Assembly: GCA_018340375.1 (NCBI GenBank)
Contig: JAFFJZ010000043.1
Location: forward strand, 682,001-746,000
DNA from: Gonatopus flavifemur
Lineage: Eukaryota; Arthropoda; Insecta; Hymenoptera; Dryinidae
Length of the DNA: 64,000 nucleotides
Direction of reading: 5' to 3'
Made by a program: the position numbers and the translations under genes. Positions 46,390 through 58,379 of the stretch are shown here, in pieces (position 1 is the first letter of the stretch; each line of letters opens with the position of its first letter). The notes beneath the pieces are model-generated. The model was given only the letters and a program-made list of their open reading frames with translations. It was not told the DNA's origin and did not search any database.

Positions 46390-47029
46390 TTTAGAAAATC
46401 AGAAATGTACAGGTAGCCAATTCGATTAGGCGGGTGAGATCGCGTACCCGTTTGACCAGGATTTTATAATTACCCAAATCTTGAATATCTTGATTGTAAT
46501 CGAGTAACTCGAATAATTTCAGGTTGCTCGAATTCATTTGGATTCGAAAAAGTTGAAAATATTAGATTCAAGTGCCCCTTTTGCATTCAGATAGCCCGAC
46601 TGAATGCTAGGAATTCAATTGAGTGCGGGTATCTGATTCGACTCAGGAGAAAATGGATAAGGGATCTAGAACGTTATGCCTTACAATTTTTCCTGATTTT
46701 ATTCAATGATGAGAGATCAGATGTTATATTGGGAGCAGTACTTACCCGAGAAGAAAAATTTTATAGTCAGCACCACGTTCAATATAGGCCCAATCGGGCA
46801 GTGATAGGGCCACCTCATTTTGGCACATCTGATCTGGTCCTGGTGACCATGATTTGGCACGTTCGATTGGAGTCAACCAGCCCTGGCCCTAATAGGTTTG
46901 TAATCTGGCATCCTGTATAGTTCATTATATCGGACTCTGATGGAACAATGCATTACATTCCATATCAGGGCCTGATTTGAAATAAGGCTTTCCAGATCTG
47001 GTCCCGACAATTTGAATATCTCCTCGCGA
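46390..47029. other. No gene recognised
   Basis: Phrases such as GATCTGGTCC and GGCCCAATCGGGC recur in both orientations (46770-46910, 46965-47005), suggesting a degraded palindromic element without clear ends. Confidence 0.3.
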
Positions 47030-47031
47030 TA

Positions 47032-47240
47032 GGTAAAAGGCAGTATATTTAATTCACTGCCTTTTGTTAATTTTGATGCGAATATATTTTTTGGATGATT
47101 TCCTAATTATTCATTATAGAATAAGTAATGTAGAATGTTACTTAAAAAAGGTAGTAATTTTTCAAGTTTGTCGAATATTTCAAATTGAAGTCGCCTCCGA
47201 ATTAATAAAAGGCAATAAATTCAGTTCACCGTCTTTTACC
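47032..47240. mobile_element. GGTAAAAGGCAGT MITE (209 bp)
   Basis: GGTAAAAGGCAGTATATTTA at the left pairs with the complement of GGTAAAAGACGGTGAACTG at the right, with TA on both flanks. TGCCTTTT follows inside both ends. Confidence 0.75.
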
Positions 47241-47242
47241 TA

Positions 47243-48504
47243 AGCACGGTAGGATATCAATGTTTGAGAAGACAATTATTGATAGATTGATGCTCTTTCT
47301 GCTGCAGTGATTGGCATATCCCTGTTCAAAGTTTCGGCTGAGAACACACAACGAAATAGTTATCTGAACGTCATTTGTTTTTGTTCCGCGATTTTTATAT
47401 AATAACACACCAAATTTTTCACGTTTGTATATGGCCGCATGACCAAGCGAAGAATATTTAGTTTGAGAAATTAACACTATTTTCTTATCAAGACGTGTCT
47501 TTTGACACCTTTCAAATTTTAATTGAAAATTATTTTCTAAGTTTAATCATTTTTCCACAATCCACCGTAAGAATTGCATATTAGTGTCTAATTTAAAACT
47601 ATTTCACATATCAATATCAACACCATTTTGTAGCATCATACCATTTATAATCATATTAGACAATCCCGATTTCAGTTTTAATGGTCTAAGCCCATGCGCT
47701 ACGTGAATGTAGGAACGAATACGTGGGAACCGTATATGACATCTGCGCAGCCTCCCGTTCCTTATGACGACATCCCCACCTGTGCTGAATCCGAGATTTA
47801 TAAGTCTATTTCTAAAAGAATTTGCAATCCAATATGTTTAACTTTTGGTCCTCCCTGCGATTGGCCATGTTTTTCAATTCCAGGATTCAAAACACGACGT
47901 TGAAGAGGTAGCTTATGTTCACGTTTACATAGCTTGTATTAAGGCCCATAAACATGGGACAAAAGGTTTTTCAAGTCAATAATTTACAATGTTAGATTAT
48001 CTTTCTCATAAACGTGAAAAAAATGGAGGAGATAATATTTTTTCATTGTCATTCCAGTTGAGGTGAAACATATTTGATTACATTTATGTATGTTTATATC
48101 TTGTAGATTGATGACTTCGGCTAGAATTCACAACCTGATCAAATAATCCCTCATAAATGCGCATCAATGTATCAATAGGTGAACTGCTCAAATTTACCTA
48201 ATAATTTAAAATTCTGAGTTTTGAGAATCATTCGCAATGAAACGCGAAGGTGTCGAAGGACACCTTTCAGTCAAAATAGGCATACACATCTTGGTAGGGA
48301 TAGTGTTAACGGATACGAAAACTCTCATCTGTTTTTGTACGAAAATCGGCATATAAAAGTATGTCGTTTCCTTCTCTGAAATCAATTACTGGCAATCCTT
48401 TGTTTTCGACGAAAGACAATCATTTATCATACATCGTTTAGGATTAAAACGGGGATGGCATTTTTGAAATTTTTGTATTTTTTATTCCCGAATTGCATTA
48501 CTGA
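47243..48504. other. No gene recognised
   Basis: AT-rich single-copy-looking DNA. No frame longer than about 83 codons and no TIR pair seen. Confidence 0.35.
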
Positions 48505-48506
48505 TG

Positions 48507-49312
48507 CACGGAGAAAAAAAATCGCTGTGATGAAGGAACCGGGAATAGCAAATTGTTGCTATAACAGCAATCTGGGTGCTATCACTGCACCCTTGTTAGC
48601 TATGAAAGTGATTTTTCAGTTCTTACAGCAAAAAATATCAACTCTCCCTGCTTAATTTGTTGACTGTTCTATATACAATACTAAAAATTCAGCTGCCTCG
48701 GCAAATGAAATGCAAATTATTTGCTACATTAACAAAAACTGTCTTAGCAGAAAGTGAAATCGCAAAAACACATTTCTTTGAATAGAATTCATACCCGTCC
48801 TTCCGGATGAGTTTCTGTGGCATAAAAAAACGAACAAAACCTGAACCCGCCCTTCTGGATAATCTTCCGTTGCGTACGAAAGCGAATAAGATTCTTACTT
48901 GTTGAGGTAACGGAATTTGGATTATTTGCCAATACAGCTAAATTTTCGATGATTATATTTATTCATATATACCCTCACAACACAACCACCGATCGTCGGA
49001 CATTTCTCTGTCGCCTCTACGTCGCTTTTCCATCTCTCCACTTTGTAATTCACGTGTCCCTTTTATCCACCTCATTTCTACGGAGATGCGATGTGGACAT
49101 CGGTGGGTGTGCTGTTAGAGCATGAAATAACAAACAAATTTAGTTAGAGGAATCGACAATGGTTGCTGCAACAGCTAAAAAATTGCAGTCATAGCTAACA
49201 GAATTGCTGTGATAGCAAACAGATTGCTGTAAAGGAAAAATGTGTCATAGAACTAGCAATAGAAAAATTGATGGCATTTAATTGTTCAGTATACAATAAT
49301 TTTTTTTCCCTG
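48507..49312. mobile_element. CACGGAGAAAAAAAA element with AGCAAT/ATTGCT words, larger copy
   Basis: CACGGAGAAAAAAAATCGCTG at the left, with TG before it, and TTTTTTTTCCCTG then TA at the right form a decayed pair. Interior words TTGCTATAACAGCAAT and GCTGTGATAGC resemble those of the element at 50237. The centre includes a block with ATCGGTGGGTGTGCTGTTAG, also seen near 15020-15045, so another repeat is nested in it. Confidence 0.6.
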
Positions 49313-49314
49313 TA

Positions 49315-50195
49315 GCAACTCGAAGTTGTCTTGTGAACAGAAAAGTAATCAATTCAATAATGTTGACGGTCATACTTTCATGATGATTATTGTGGGTTGA
49401 TATATATGTCAATTCTGCTTGTCAATTCAGCAATATTGTTGCGGATTTTTTCTACAGGGTGTCATCGAGAACTTTCACTCTTTCAGCAAATGATATCCAG
49501 CGCAATTAGATTTGCTGTCACAGTAACAGAGTATTGAAGAATCAGGTTAAACGGGATGGTCTATAAACAAAAAAAGCATTCCCAGATTGGACACCCTGAG
49601 TTGAAAAATTTTTTTCTTTGTGTCAAAACGGATCTTCTCGGAGAAATTGTTCATGTTCCTTTGTAAGTTCTTGTCCGAAACTGTAAGCAGGGCAGTCATA
49701 TGAATGATTTATTGAGTAATACCTCGTAAATGGAATAGATTTTCCATATCGATGTGATTTCGAGATCATTTTCACACGGCACACAATACTTCAGTAATTC
49801 CTTGAGATATTACAGTGACATAACTGAGATATTTATAATATTGCAAGTAATATTTCAAGACATTACTGACACATCGTTTGCTATGTGAATTGAGATGTAG
49901 AATCGACATCAGCATCGAGAACTGAATTAAAGTTTGAGCTCAATCCATTTGACCTCGAGTCGATCAAGCTCAAAGTTTTGATAAGTTTCGCTTGAGCTAT
50001 CCTTACAGTCAGTGGAAGGCGTTAATATAATAACTAATTTTTTCCGAAAACTAAACCCACCTCCATCACCAATCAGTCTCATCTGAACCAAGCTAGGATC
50101 CTCATTGCGGTCTTCAAGAACCGTGTCATCGGTAACGGTCAAATTCTGAAAATAAACCCAATTCTTAAGAAACGTCATTATCTTGTGACACAATT
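49315..50195. other. No gene recognised
   Basis: No recognisable protein. The frame at 49927-50193 (minus) has no known motif. The word ATATTACAGTGACATAA and its variants near 49800-49870 are weakly repetitive. Confidence 0.3.
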
Positions 50196-50196
50196 A

Positions 50197-50615
50197 CCCC
50201 AGCAAACACGACTGCTGGCGTTTCGAAGGACCAGTGCACGGAGAGAAAAAATTTGCTGACGCAGCAAATCGAGGTATTATATATAGAATAGCAAATTTTT
50301 TTGCTGACCTAGCTAAAAATTTGCTATAACAGCAATCGTGTTAGCTACGACAGCAATTTTTTAGCTGTGACAGCAAAAAATGTTTGCTCCGCCAGCAATT
50401 TTTCAGTATTATATATAGAATAGCAAGCAAATTTTGCTGGGATAGCAAACATTTTTTGCTGTCACAGCTAAAAATTTGCTGCTCTGGCAAAAGGAACCCA
50501 GTAAAAGTAGATTTCGCTGCCACCGCGAATTCCTTTTTCTCCGTGTGACGGCTCTTCAACGGCATTGCCCGACCATCAGCGGCCCATTGAAACGCCAGTA
50601 ATCATTGTTTGGAGG
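50197..50615. mobile_element. CCCCAGCAAACACGA palindromic element carrying a nested MITE
   Basis: CTGCTGGCGTTTC near 50212 pairs with GAAACGCCAGTAA near 50589, and AGCAAACA pairs with TTGTTTGG outside. Without the 309-bp MITE it is about 110 bp, essentially a bare palindrome. Target duplication unclear. Confidence 0.6.
50237..50545. mobile_element. CACGGAGAGAAAAA element with GCTGNCACAGCA words
   Basis: CACGGAGAGAAAAAATTTGC is mirrored by CGAATTCCTTTTTCTCCGTG, with TG on both flanks. The interior alternates TTTGCTG, AGCTGTGACAGCAA and GCAAATTTTT in both strands. TATTATATATAGAATAGCAA occurs twice. Confidence 0.87.
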
Positions 50616-52500
50616 GACATATTTCTATCATACTGCAATAATTTTTGGCTGATCAACGAAACAACATATTTGAGAAATTTTTGTTACAAAGAAATGAATT
50701 GTTGAATCGAATAATCGTTTGTGCGAGTGGACTTTCATATACTAAGTAGTGCACCTAGAAGGCGGCAATCGCCGCCAATCGCATTTGGGGGTTTCCATGA
50801 TTAACTCATTATGGTTCATTGGCTAGTCAACTGCAGATGCACTGCAAATAACTCATGGGAATCGGATTGAAAAAAAATTCCCAATAAATAACCCTCAAAT
50901 GGTAACGTGTTTTTAGCATCTGTTAATATTAATCATGAGTCCTTCGCATCCTGCACATCTTAGAGTATCACAATAAACTAAAAAAAACTATAAAAATTCA
51001 TGATGTAGTTCAAGCAGGCCGGTTGAAAGGTCTCCAATTTGGATTGCCAGGAGACATTTTCAAACATATACTTAATTCCCACATTTATGCAACAAAATGA
51101 AAAAACGTTCCCATACAAAACTTTACCATCGGAGCTAGCATGGCGCAAAGTATAGATAAAACTTGGCTGATGCTTGGCAACCAAGCATGGCGCAAATCTG
51201 AAATGATAAGATCATTATACGGTTTGCCAATGTGTTGTTCCAATGAGGTCCCATCATTGTTAAAGGAGTGGTAATAAAATAAACCATCATTGGCAAACAA
51301 TTCGAAACTTGTTCGCCGTCATTGGCCCGAACATAAGTCACACTGTCATTACTATGAAATAAAAACGTTATACAAATGTTTCTATACATATTTTGTTTGT
51401 TTGCCTATTGAGGGATAATCGTGGCTATTCTGGGTTACTGATAGTTTTTGTATACAAAAATCTAAGTGGATTGAGATTTGGTTTTTTGTTATTTTCACAT
51501 GACATGCTTGGTTAGCAATTTTATACCAATTGTGAGTCGGTGTTGCATCAATGCAGTACGAATATAGCACCAATATCGCGCCAATATAGCGCCAGTCTTC
51601 CGCCAATCTTGCGTCAATGCAAAAAACAATTTGTTTTGAACAACGATTGACTTGACATTGCATGAAAGTTAAACCACACATTCCGCAATTTCCGAAACGT
51701 GAATTTGGGTTCTTCGATTTTATTCTTCCCCTTCTCCATCTGTAGACAACGCCGTATGTTCCATGGCTGTATTCTGCAATGAGACTTATGCATAGAAATT
51801 GTATCATATATTATGGTTAGTAAATATGGTAGAAGCATGTGAAATGTGTGCACAAATATATATGACGAATATGACTTATGAACATTGATTATTGTCGTGG
51901 ATGCTCCATGTGGTCTAGCAGTGAACGCTCTCTGGTGTAACCTGTAAGAAAGAAAGAGTACCTTGTCCGCTGGAGGATTGTTTGAGCCTTATATATTCAT
52001 TATATACGTTTTTCACTACTCGCGAGAAACGGTCGATCACCAATGTAGCAGAAACATTATAAGAATATCGGATGTGTACAGTGTAACAGTTTGATGTTTT
52101 TACGTATAGGGAGAAAATATTGTATTGAAGAGTGTAATGAAAATACATGAACAACAGACCATACTGTACTACGAGGTAAATGAACATGAAAATGGCTATA
52201 AAATACTTGATCGGTTCCATTATTGTCACGATTTATGTTATAATCTGTTAATTTCATCTGCTTTTTTGTTTTTCTACTGTTATTTTTTTAAAGTAATTTC
52301 ACATCCAATATTCTTCCGTGTATATATAGAGATAATACAAAGTGAATTAGGAGTTTTCATATTAGAGGATTAATTTCTGTAAAGTGTAATAGTGCAAACA
52401 ATTAAAGAATCATAACCTCGAATTCCAATCATTCGACGTCTCGTTAAAACCATACTTGTGAATTTCTGAATATTCAAAATCATGTCATTTGATTTTAGAT
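50616..52500. other. No gene recognised; weak palindromic words
   Basis: GCGCCAATAT (51560-51610), CATCATTGGC and GGCAATCGCCGCCAAT (50760) recur in both orientations, as in the small elements elsewhere, but I could not find paired ends. Frames such as 51382-51807 (minus) match nothing I know. Confidence 0.35.
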
Positions 52501-52502
52501 AA

Positions 52503-54071
52503 CCCTGGTAAAAAAATCTCTCTCAAAATTTCACGTTTCAGAGAGATTCAAAAAGAATCAGAGAAATTCAGAGCAATTCAGCGTGGTTCAAAGGATTTCA
52601 GAGACTAGTGAATTGAGAGAACTTGTGCTTCGAATTTTTCAGAAGGATTCAAAAAAATTCAGAGGAACTCAGAGAGATGCAGGGAAATTCTGGGAAATTC
52701 AGAGAGGAACAAATTCAGTAAAATTCTTGGTTCTGCATTTCAGAGGCGTTCAAGGAGTGTCAGACACTTTCAGAGATAGATAAATTCAGGAAGATTGAGC
52801 GTAAAAATTTTTAAGAAATATGCAGAGGAATTTAGAAAGATTCAGAGGAATTCAGAGAAATTCAGAGAGGAATTGATTCAGCTAAATTTTTGGTTCAGGA
52901 TTCCAGAGGTATTCAGGGAGTGTCAGAGACTCACAGAGACGGGTGAATTAGGAAAAATTGTGCGAGGGATCTTTCAGAAAGATTCAGAGAGATTCAGTGG
53001 AATTCAGAGAGATGTGGGGGAAATCTGGGAAATTCAGAAAGGAATAAATTCAGTAAAATCTTGGTCCTGCATTTCAGAGGCTCTCTGGAAGTTTTAGAGA
53101 CTTCTAGAGACAGATACATTAGAAAAATTGTGCGTGGAACATTTTATCAATATTCAGAGGAATTTAGAAAGATTCAGAGTAATTCAGAGAGGTGCACAGG
53201 AATTCAGAGGAATTCAGAGAGGAATGAATTCAGTAAAATTTTTGGTTCAGGATTTCAGAAGTATTCAGGGAATGTCAGGGACTCACAGAGACAGGTGAAT
53301 TAGGGAAAATATGTGCGTAGAGCTTTTCAGGAATATTCAGAAGAATTTGGAGAGGTTCAGCGTAATTCAGAGAAATTCAGAGAGAAATTGATTCAGCCAA
53401 ATTTTTGGTTCAGGATTTTAGAGGTATTCAGGCAGTGTCAGAAACTCACAGAGACAGGTGAATTAGGTAAAATTGTGCGTGGGATTTTTCAGAAAAATTC
53501 AAAGAGATTTAAAGGAATTTAGAGAGATCCGGGGAGGTCTGGGAAATTCAGAGAGGAATGAATTCAGTACAATGCTTGGTCCTGCATTTCAGAGGCTTTC
53601 TGGAAGTTTCAGAGACTTTCAGAGGAAGATAAATTGAGAAAAATTGTGCGTGGAATTTTTTAGAAATATTCAGAGGAATTTAGAAAGATTCAGAGTAGTC
53701 CAGAGAGATCCAAAGGAATTCAGAGGAATTCAGAGGAAGGTTTGAAATCTGAATACATCAAATTCCGGGATATTTAGAGGAATTCGGAGAGATTCAGAGA
53801 AAATCAGATAGGTTCAGAGGAATTCAGAGGGAGCTTTGAAATTCAAATATATAACATTCTGAGGGATTTAGTGATATGCGGAGAGATTCAGAAAAAGTTG
53901 AAGAATTCAGAACGTATCACTACCGGAAAAGTCTCTAACTTCCTCTGAATTACTCTAGAATAACTCTGAATCTCTCTGAAATTTGTCCCAAAATATAGAG
54001 AGATTCAGAGAAATTCAGAGAGATTTCAGAGAGATTTCAGAGAGATTCAGAGAGATTTTTTTTTACCAGGG
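52503..54071. mobile_element. Element P, GAGA-type minisatellite between TIRs
   Basis: CCCTGGTAAAAAAATCTCTC at the left and the complement of CCCTGGTAAAAAAAAATCTC at the right, with AA on both flanks (52501-52502, 54072-54073). The interior is almost all ATTCAGAGA/GAATTCAGAG words. A higher-order repeat of about 172 bp, marked by TTCAGTAAAATTCTTGG or its relatives, recurs near 52704, 52878, 53050, 53231, 53393 and 53567. Long plus-strand frames (52583-53522) are side effects of the repeat. Confidence 0.87.
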
Positions 54072-54073
54072 AA

Positions 54074-55070
54074 ACATCTAAAAACACTATGAGTGCGAAC
54101 GCACGGGTGAAAAAACATCGGATGATGGCTCATTTGCATAAGGAAGATAATGTTGTCAACATCATTCATGAATCCATTCGAACTGAAAGTGATTCGAATT
54201 CCGAATTCGAAGGGAATGTAGAAAATGGGGATACTAGTGAAAGAGTGTCACTTGAGATATCAATTTCAACATGGCAACAATGAACGAAATTCTATAGCAC
54301 ATAATATTGTCAGTGAACACGACAGTGATTTTTGTTCATTTATGAATTACGATTTGCAATTCATATACATCAAAATCAACTATCATATGTTGGAAGGAGT
54401 TGGAAGTATATTCTGAACGGAGCCATAATAATCAATTTGGAATATATCGAATTCAAATCGATATACGCACGAGTGTTATGATTGTTATTCGACCTTACCT
54501 TCACACTTCACAGTGCTCTACGAAAATTCGACATGAACTATTGATTTTTATGGATTTGGATCCTCACAATTTACGAGATCGACATAATTTGAATTACTAC
54601 CCCAAAAAATTGAAGGGAACTGTCGAATTTTAATACACTGAGAAAAAAAATCATTGCATCAAAGGAATAGATTTCGTTGAGATTCGATTTCTTTGGATCG
54701 AAGAAATATTGTTTGAACCAATGAGTCCTCCATAATATCAAAAGAATGTATTATTGAGTGCAATGAATCATGTCATCAGATTATATTACTTGGCACCTAA
54801 TAAATATGCATGGGAACAAAATACCGATTTTTCTTTTCAATGCAATCATTTTTCAAACCACAATACTTCACGACTTCAGGATCAAAAATTGAAAACCAAT
54901 GACTTTTTACATAGTTTGAATGACATGATGTTGGTAAAGAAAATTAGGAGTTATTATTCCAAAATAATGTGAATATCCATCACAATTTTTTCCATATGAT
55001 AATGCCTTATTTTGGATTAGTGAAATACACGATGCAAATGGTAATAGATTCCTTTGAATAAAAGATTACA
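54074..55070. other. Unassigned DNA with one CACTGAGAAAAAAAATC end
   Basis: A frame at 54089-54283 has an acidic Ser-rich stretch but no known domain. TA/CACTGAGAAAAAAAATC at 54634-54652 is a left terminus of the CACTGAG family. Its partner is not visible and may have been lost when Q inserted. Confidence 0.35.
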
Positions 55071-55929
55071 CAGGTCAACATTTGATCGACGCTGGACCGC
55101 CAGGAACTAAGTGGGTGTCTATAGGTTTTTGGGGTCGCTGATCACGATGAAGGGGTCTATATGACCCCATCACATCAGGATCAAGGTCAAATGAAGGCCA
55201 AACATCTTGAATCGAAAAATATAATTTTCTTGACCCCAGATTATGAACGAGCGGAAAATTTTACATTCAGATATACTCTCACCTCTTTACCAAAGTCATA
55301 TCTGCAGGTCATATGGAGGTCATCTGTAGATCAAATCCTTCTTTTGAATGTTTTGTCTGATATTGGGTTGCGAAGTCTCTTGGATTAGGTGACTTTTATG
55401 TTTTCGAGGTCGCTGATCACGATGAAGGGATTTATATGACTCCTTCACATCAGGATCCAGGTCATTTGAAGGTCAAGTGGAGAAAAAACCATCGAAAAAA
55501 CCTGAAAAAATTCATACACATGTTTTTGAAGTTGCTGAATCCGAATCAGGCGTTTTTTCACACTTTGGATCTATCCTAGAGATCATCCAAGATAATTTCA
55601 TTCGTCACTTTGAAGTGTTTTTAGGATAAAAATGTGAAGTAAGATTCGAAAAACTTGAAAAATTCCTACCTATGTTTCCGAGGTCCGCGAATCGGAATCT
55701 GAAGTCGTTTGACCCCCAGCAGACGAGGTTCAAGGTCATTTCAAGAACAAGTGGAGAACCCTGCAAGTAAATTGCGACAGTTATGGGGTATGAGTGTGTT
55801 GAAAATCAAACGTGTTGGTTTCCTCCCTTGACGTGTCATCACATCAGGATGGAAGTTTTTGGACGCAAAATTTTTATCTTCACATACTCATGTTATACAG
55901 TTCATACATCTCAATGCATTTCAACAACA

Positions 55930-56170
55930 AATCAACGTGTGGTTGCACCCAGGGCACCTCCGCGTGGTGACAGTGGGCAAAGGAGTTGTCTCACTATCTG
56001 GCGAAGTCCCTGGGTTGCGGCGTTCATGCCGTCACGGCAACCACACGGAAACGTATCACGAGGCAGGGCTTCGGAAACCCAGAATCGGCGGCTGGTCAGG
56101 GTCGGAAAGCGGGCCCGCAGGCGTCGTCATCATGCGACCGTAGCTCTACATGGGTGGGGAACTTGGCCTC
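55930..56170. other. GC-rich insert within element Q
   Basis: This ~240-bp block is far more GC-rich than everything around it and encodes an Arg/Gly/Ala-rich frame overlapping the start of the Q gene. It looks like foreign DNA, perhaps a 5' fragment of a retroelement, but there are no boundaries to prove it. Confidence 0.4.
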
Positions 56171-56179
56171 TGCAGAGTC

Positions 56180-57900
56180 AAATGTGACAAGTCAATGTCC
56201 TTGCAAAAACAGTCCGGACATCTTTTCTGTTGTTTGCGGGCAGTACACGACGAAAATTAAATTCACATTCCCAGAAACATTGAAAAAAAAATATAATGAA
56301 TGCTTCGCAATCGAAACTGATTCTTCAACTAATTCCTTCACTCCAAAAGTTGTCTGTAGTAGATGCCGCAATATTTTGGACGAGAAGAAAAGACAGATAT
56401 TTTCTTCTCCGATGAAATGGAGAAAGCCATAAAATCACGCGTTGGATTGCTACTTTTGTTCAACTCATCTACATGGTTATAATCGTCATAATAAAAAATC
56501 TATCATTTATCCGCACGTAGCATCGGTAACTTTCCCTGTATTTATTGATGCTGAATCTAATGATAGTAGTATGGATATAGAAACAAGTGAACAAGAAGTT
56601 CTAACTCATGCAGATCATACATCAGACAAAGTTGAAATGCTAGATCAATCCTCCGATACATCCGAAGAAGAAGAAGAAGAAGAAGAAGAAGAAGGAATGG
56701 AAGCTCACAAAATTTTATCAGATTCAGAAGATGAGGGCAATAGAAATCAAGAACAATCTGCCCAAGCTGATTGAAGTGATCTTTGTCGAGATTTGGGCCT
56801 TTCAAAAGAAAGTTCCGAACTTCTGGCATCAAGACTTGAAGAAAAAAAATGTTCGGCTTCTGGAACGCACGTTACATATTACCGTTCAAGAGACGAACCG
56901 TTTAGGAAGTTTTTTTACAAAAACAAGCAACTTGATTTACTGCAGTGATATTGGAGGTTTGGTTGAGCAATTTGACATTGAATACAGACCTTGTCATTGG
57001 CGTCTTTTCATAGATTCCTCGATAAGAAGTCTGAAAGCTATCTTGCTTCACAATGGGAATTTGTATGCCCCTTCACCCGTTGCTCATTCTGTTTCAATGA
57101 CAGAAAAGTATCATGATCTGCATCTCTTATTACAAAAATTGAAATATGATAAACATAAATGGGATATTTGTGGTGATTTGAAAATAAGTACCATCATGCT
57201 CAGCTTACAGGAAGGATTCACTTCATATCCATGTTTTCTTTGCGAGTGGAATAGTCGAGCTCGAGATGAACACTATGTGGGAGAAGTCTGGCCTCCTGGA
57301 AGAAATTTAACTCCAGGCGTCAAAAATGTTTTGAAAGAAAGTTTGATACTTACACAAAAGGTTCTTCTACCGCCATTGCACATCAAATTAGGTCTTGCGA
57401 AGCAATTTGTTGAAGCAATGCGCAAAAATCAAAGCGATGCTTCCATGCATATCTTTCAAATCTTTCCATCGCTTTCTGAAGCTAAAATAAATGAGGGTGT
57501 TTTCACGGGATCTCAGATAAGAGAGATGCTAAAAAATGAGGAATTTGGACTAATGACCGATACAGAAAAAGCTGCATGGCAAAGTTTCAGAGGAGTGATG
57601 AAAAAATTTTGAGGAAATAACAAGGATCCTGGTTATGAAGATATTGTTTCTGGAATGTTGAATGACTTTAAAAAAGTTGGATGTCTTATGGGTCTAAAAC
57701 TCCACTTTTTGCACTCCCATATCGATTACTTCCCCGAAAACTTATGGGACTTCAGCGAAGAGCGAGGTGAGAGGATGCACCAGGATCTAAGAGAATTTGA
57801 AGTAAGGTATTAAGGAGTTTGGGGTAAAAATATGCTAGCAGACTATTATTGGAACTTGCAGAGAGAGAGAGTCAAATGAAACTCACGAAAGACAAGCAAT
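56180..57900 (+). pseudogene. Element Q transposase-like protein, broken
   Basis: The order is a Cys motif (VVCSRCRNIL), then DCYFCSTHLHGYNRHNKKSI, then an acidic poly-Glu region (56640-56700). Next comes a core with WRLFIDSSIRSLKAILLHNG, ICGDLKISTIMLSLQ, the C-x2-C segment SYPCFLCEW, and PPLHIKLGLAKQF. After a stop at 57612 come HFLHSHIDYF and SEERGERMHQD. Asp in FIDSS, Asp in GDLK and Glu in SEERGER are plausible RNase H-fold catalytic residues. From memory, this protein type is abundant in invertebrate gene sets without a firm function. Stops at 56430, 56772, 57612 and 57811 inactivate it. Confidence 0.62.
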
Positions 57901-58379
57901 TAGAAGATCATTTCTCACTCAACGGAAACGTTCTCGAACCGATGAGTGATATAGCTGACATGTCGATTTAGGTAAGGCTGTAGATTCACAAGGAATCCCG
58001 GCTTAAACGTGTCTTCTATGTTTGCTTCCTGCGTGAGAGATCAAGAATGACAACAAGGAGGCGTTACTGCTTAAAACAAGCTACGGTATTGTATTCAGTA
58101 GACACACGTATGAATTTTTGCGCATCTCTTGAAGGTTATTACTCTGCTTCACATTAGATTGACTCTTAACTGGAATTGTTATTGGTCAACCGACCTTGCA
58201 TTAAAACTTAGACTAATAAATAGAAATTCACTCCTTCTTACATTTCTCCGTGATCTATACCTGTTTGACTCAGATATAACATAACTTGAAAACGACATTG
58301 GAATGACCTCGAATGCCTGCTAGAGAAACTTCGCAAGACTAAACATACTTCAAATTAAGACTTGGGAATCTTAAAAACA

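Noticed and set aside
52583..53522. Four long plus-strand ORFs rich in FRE/IQRNSEKF repeats
   Set aside because: They are translations of the GAGA minisatellite of element P, whose units avoid stops in one frame; the neighbouring repeat units are frame-inconsistent.
56557..56832. Leucine-rich minus-strand ORF with a poly-Leu run
   Set aside because: It is the antisense of the poly-Glu stretch of the element Q protein.
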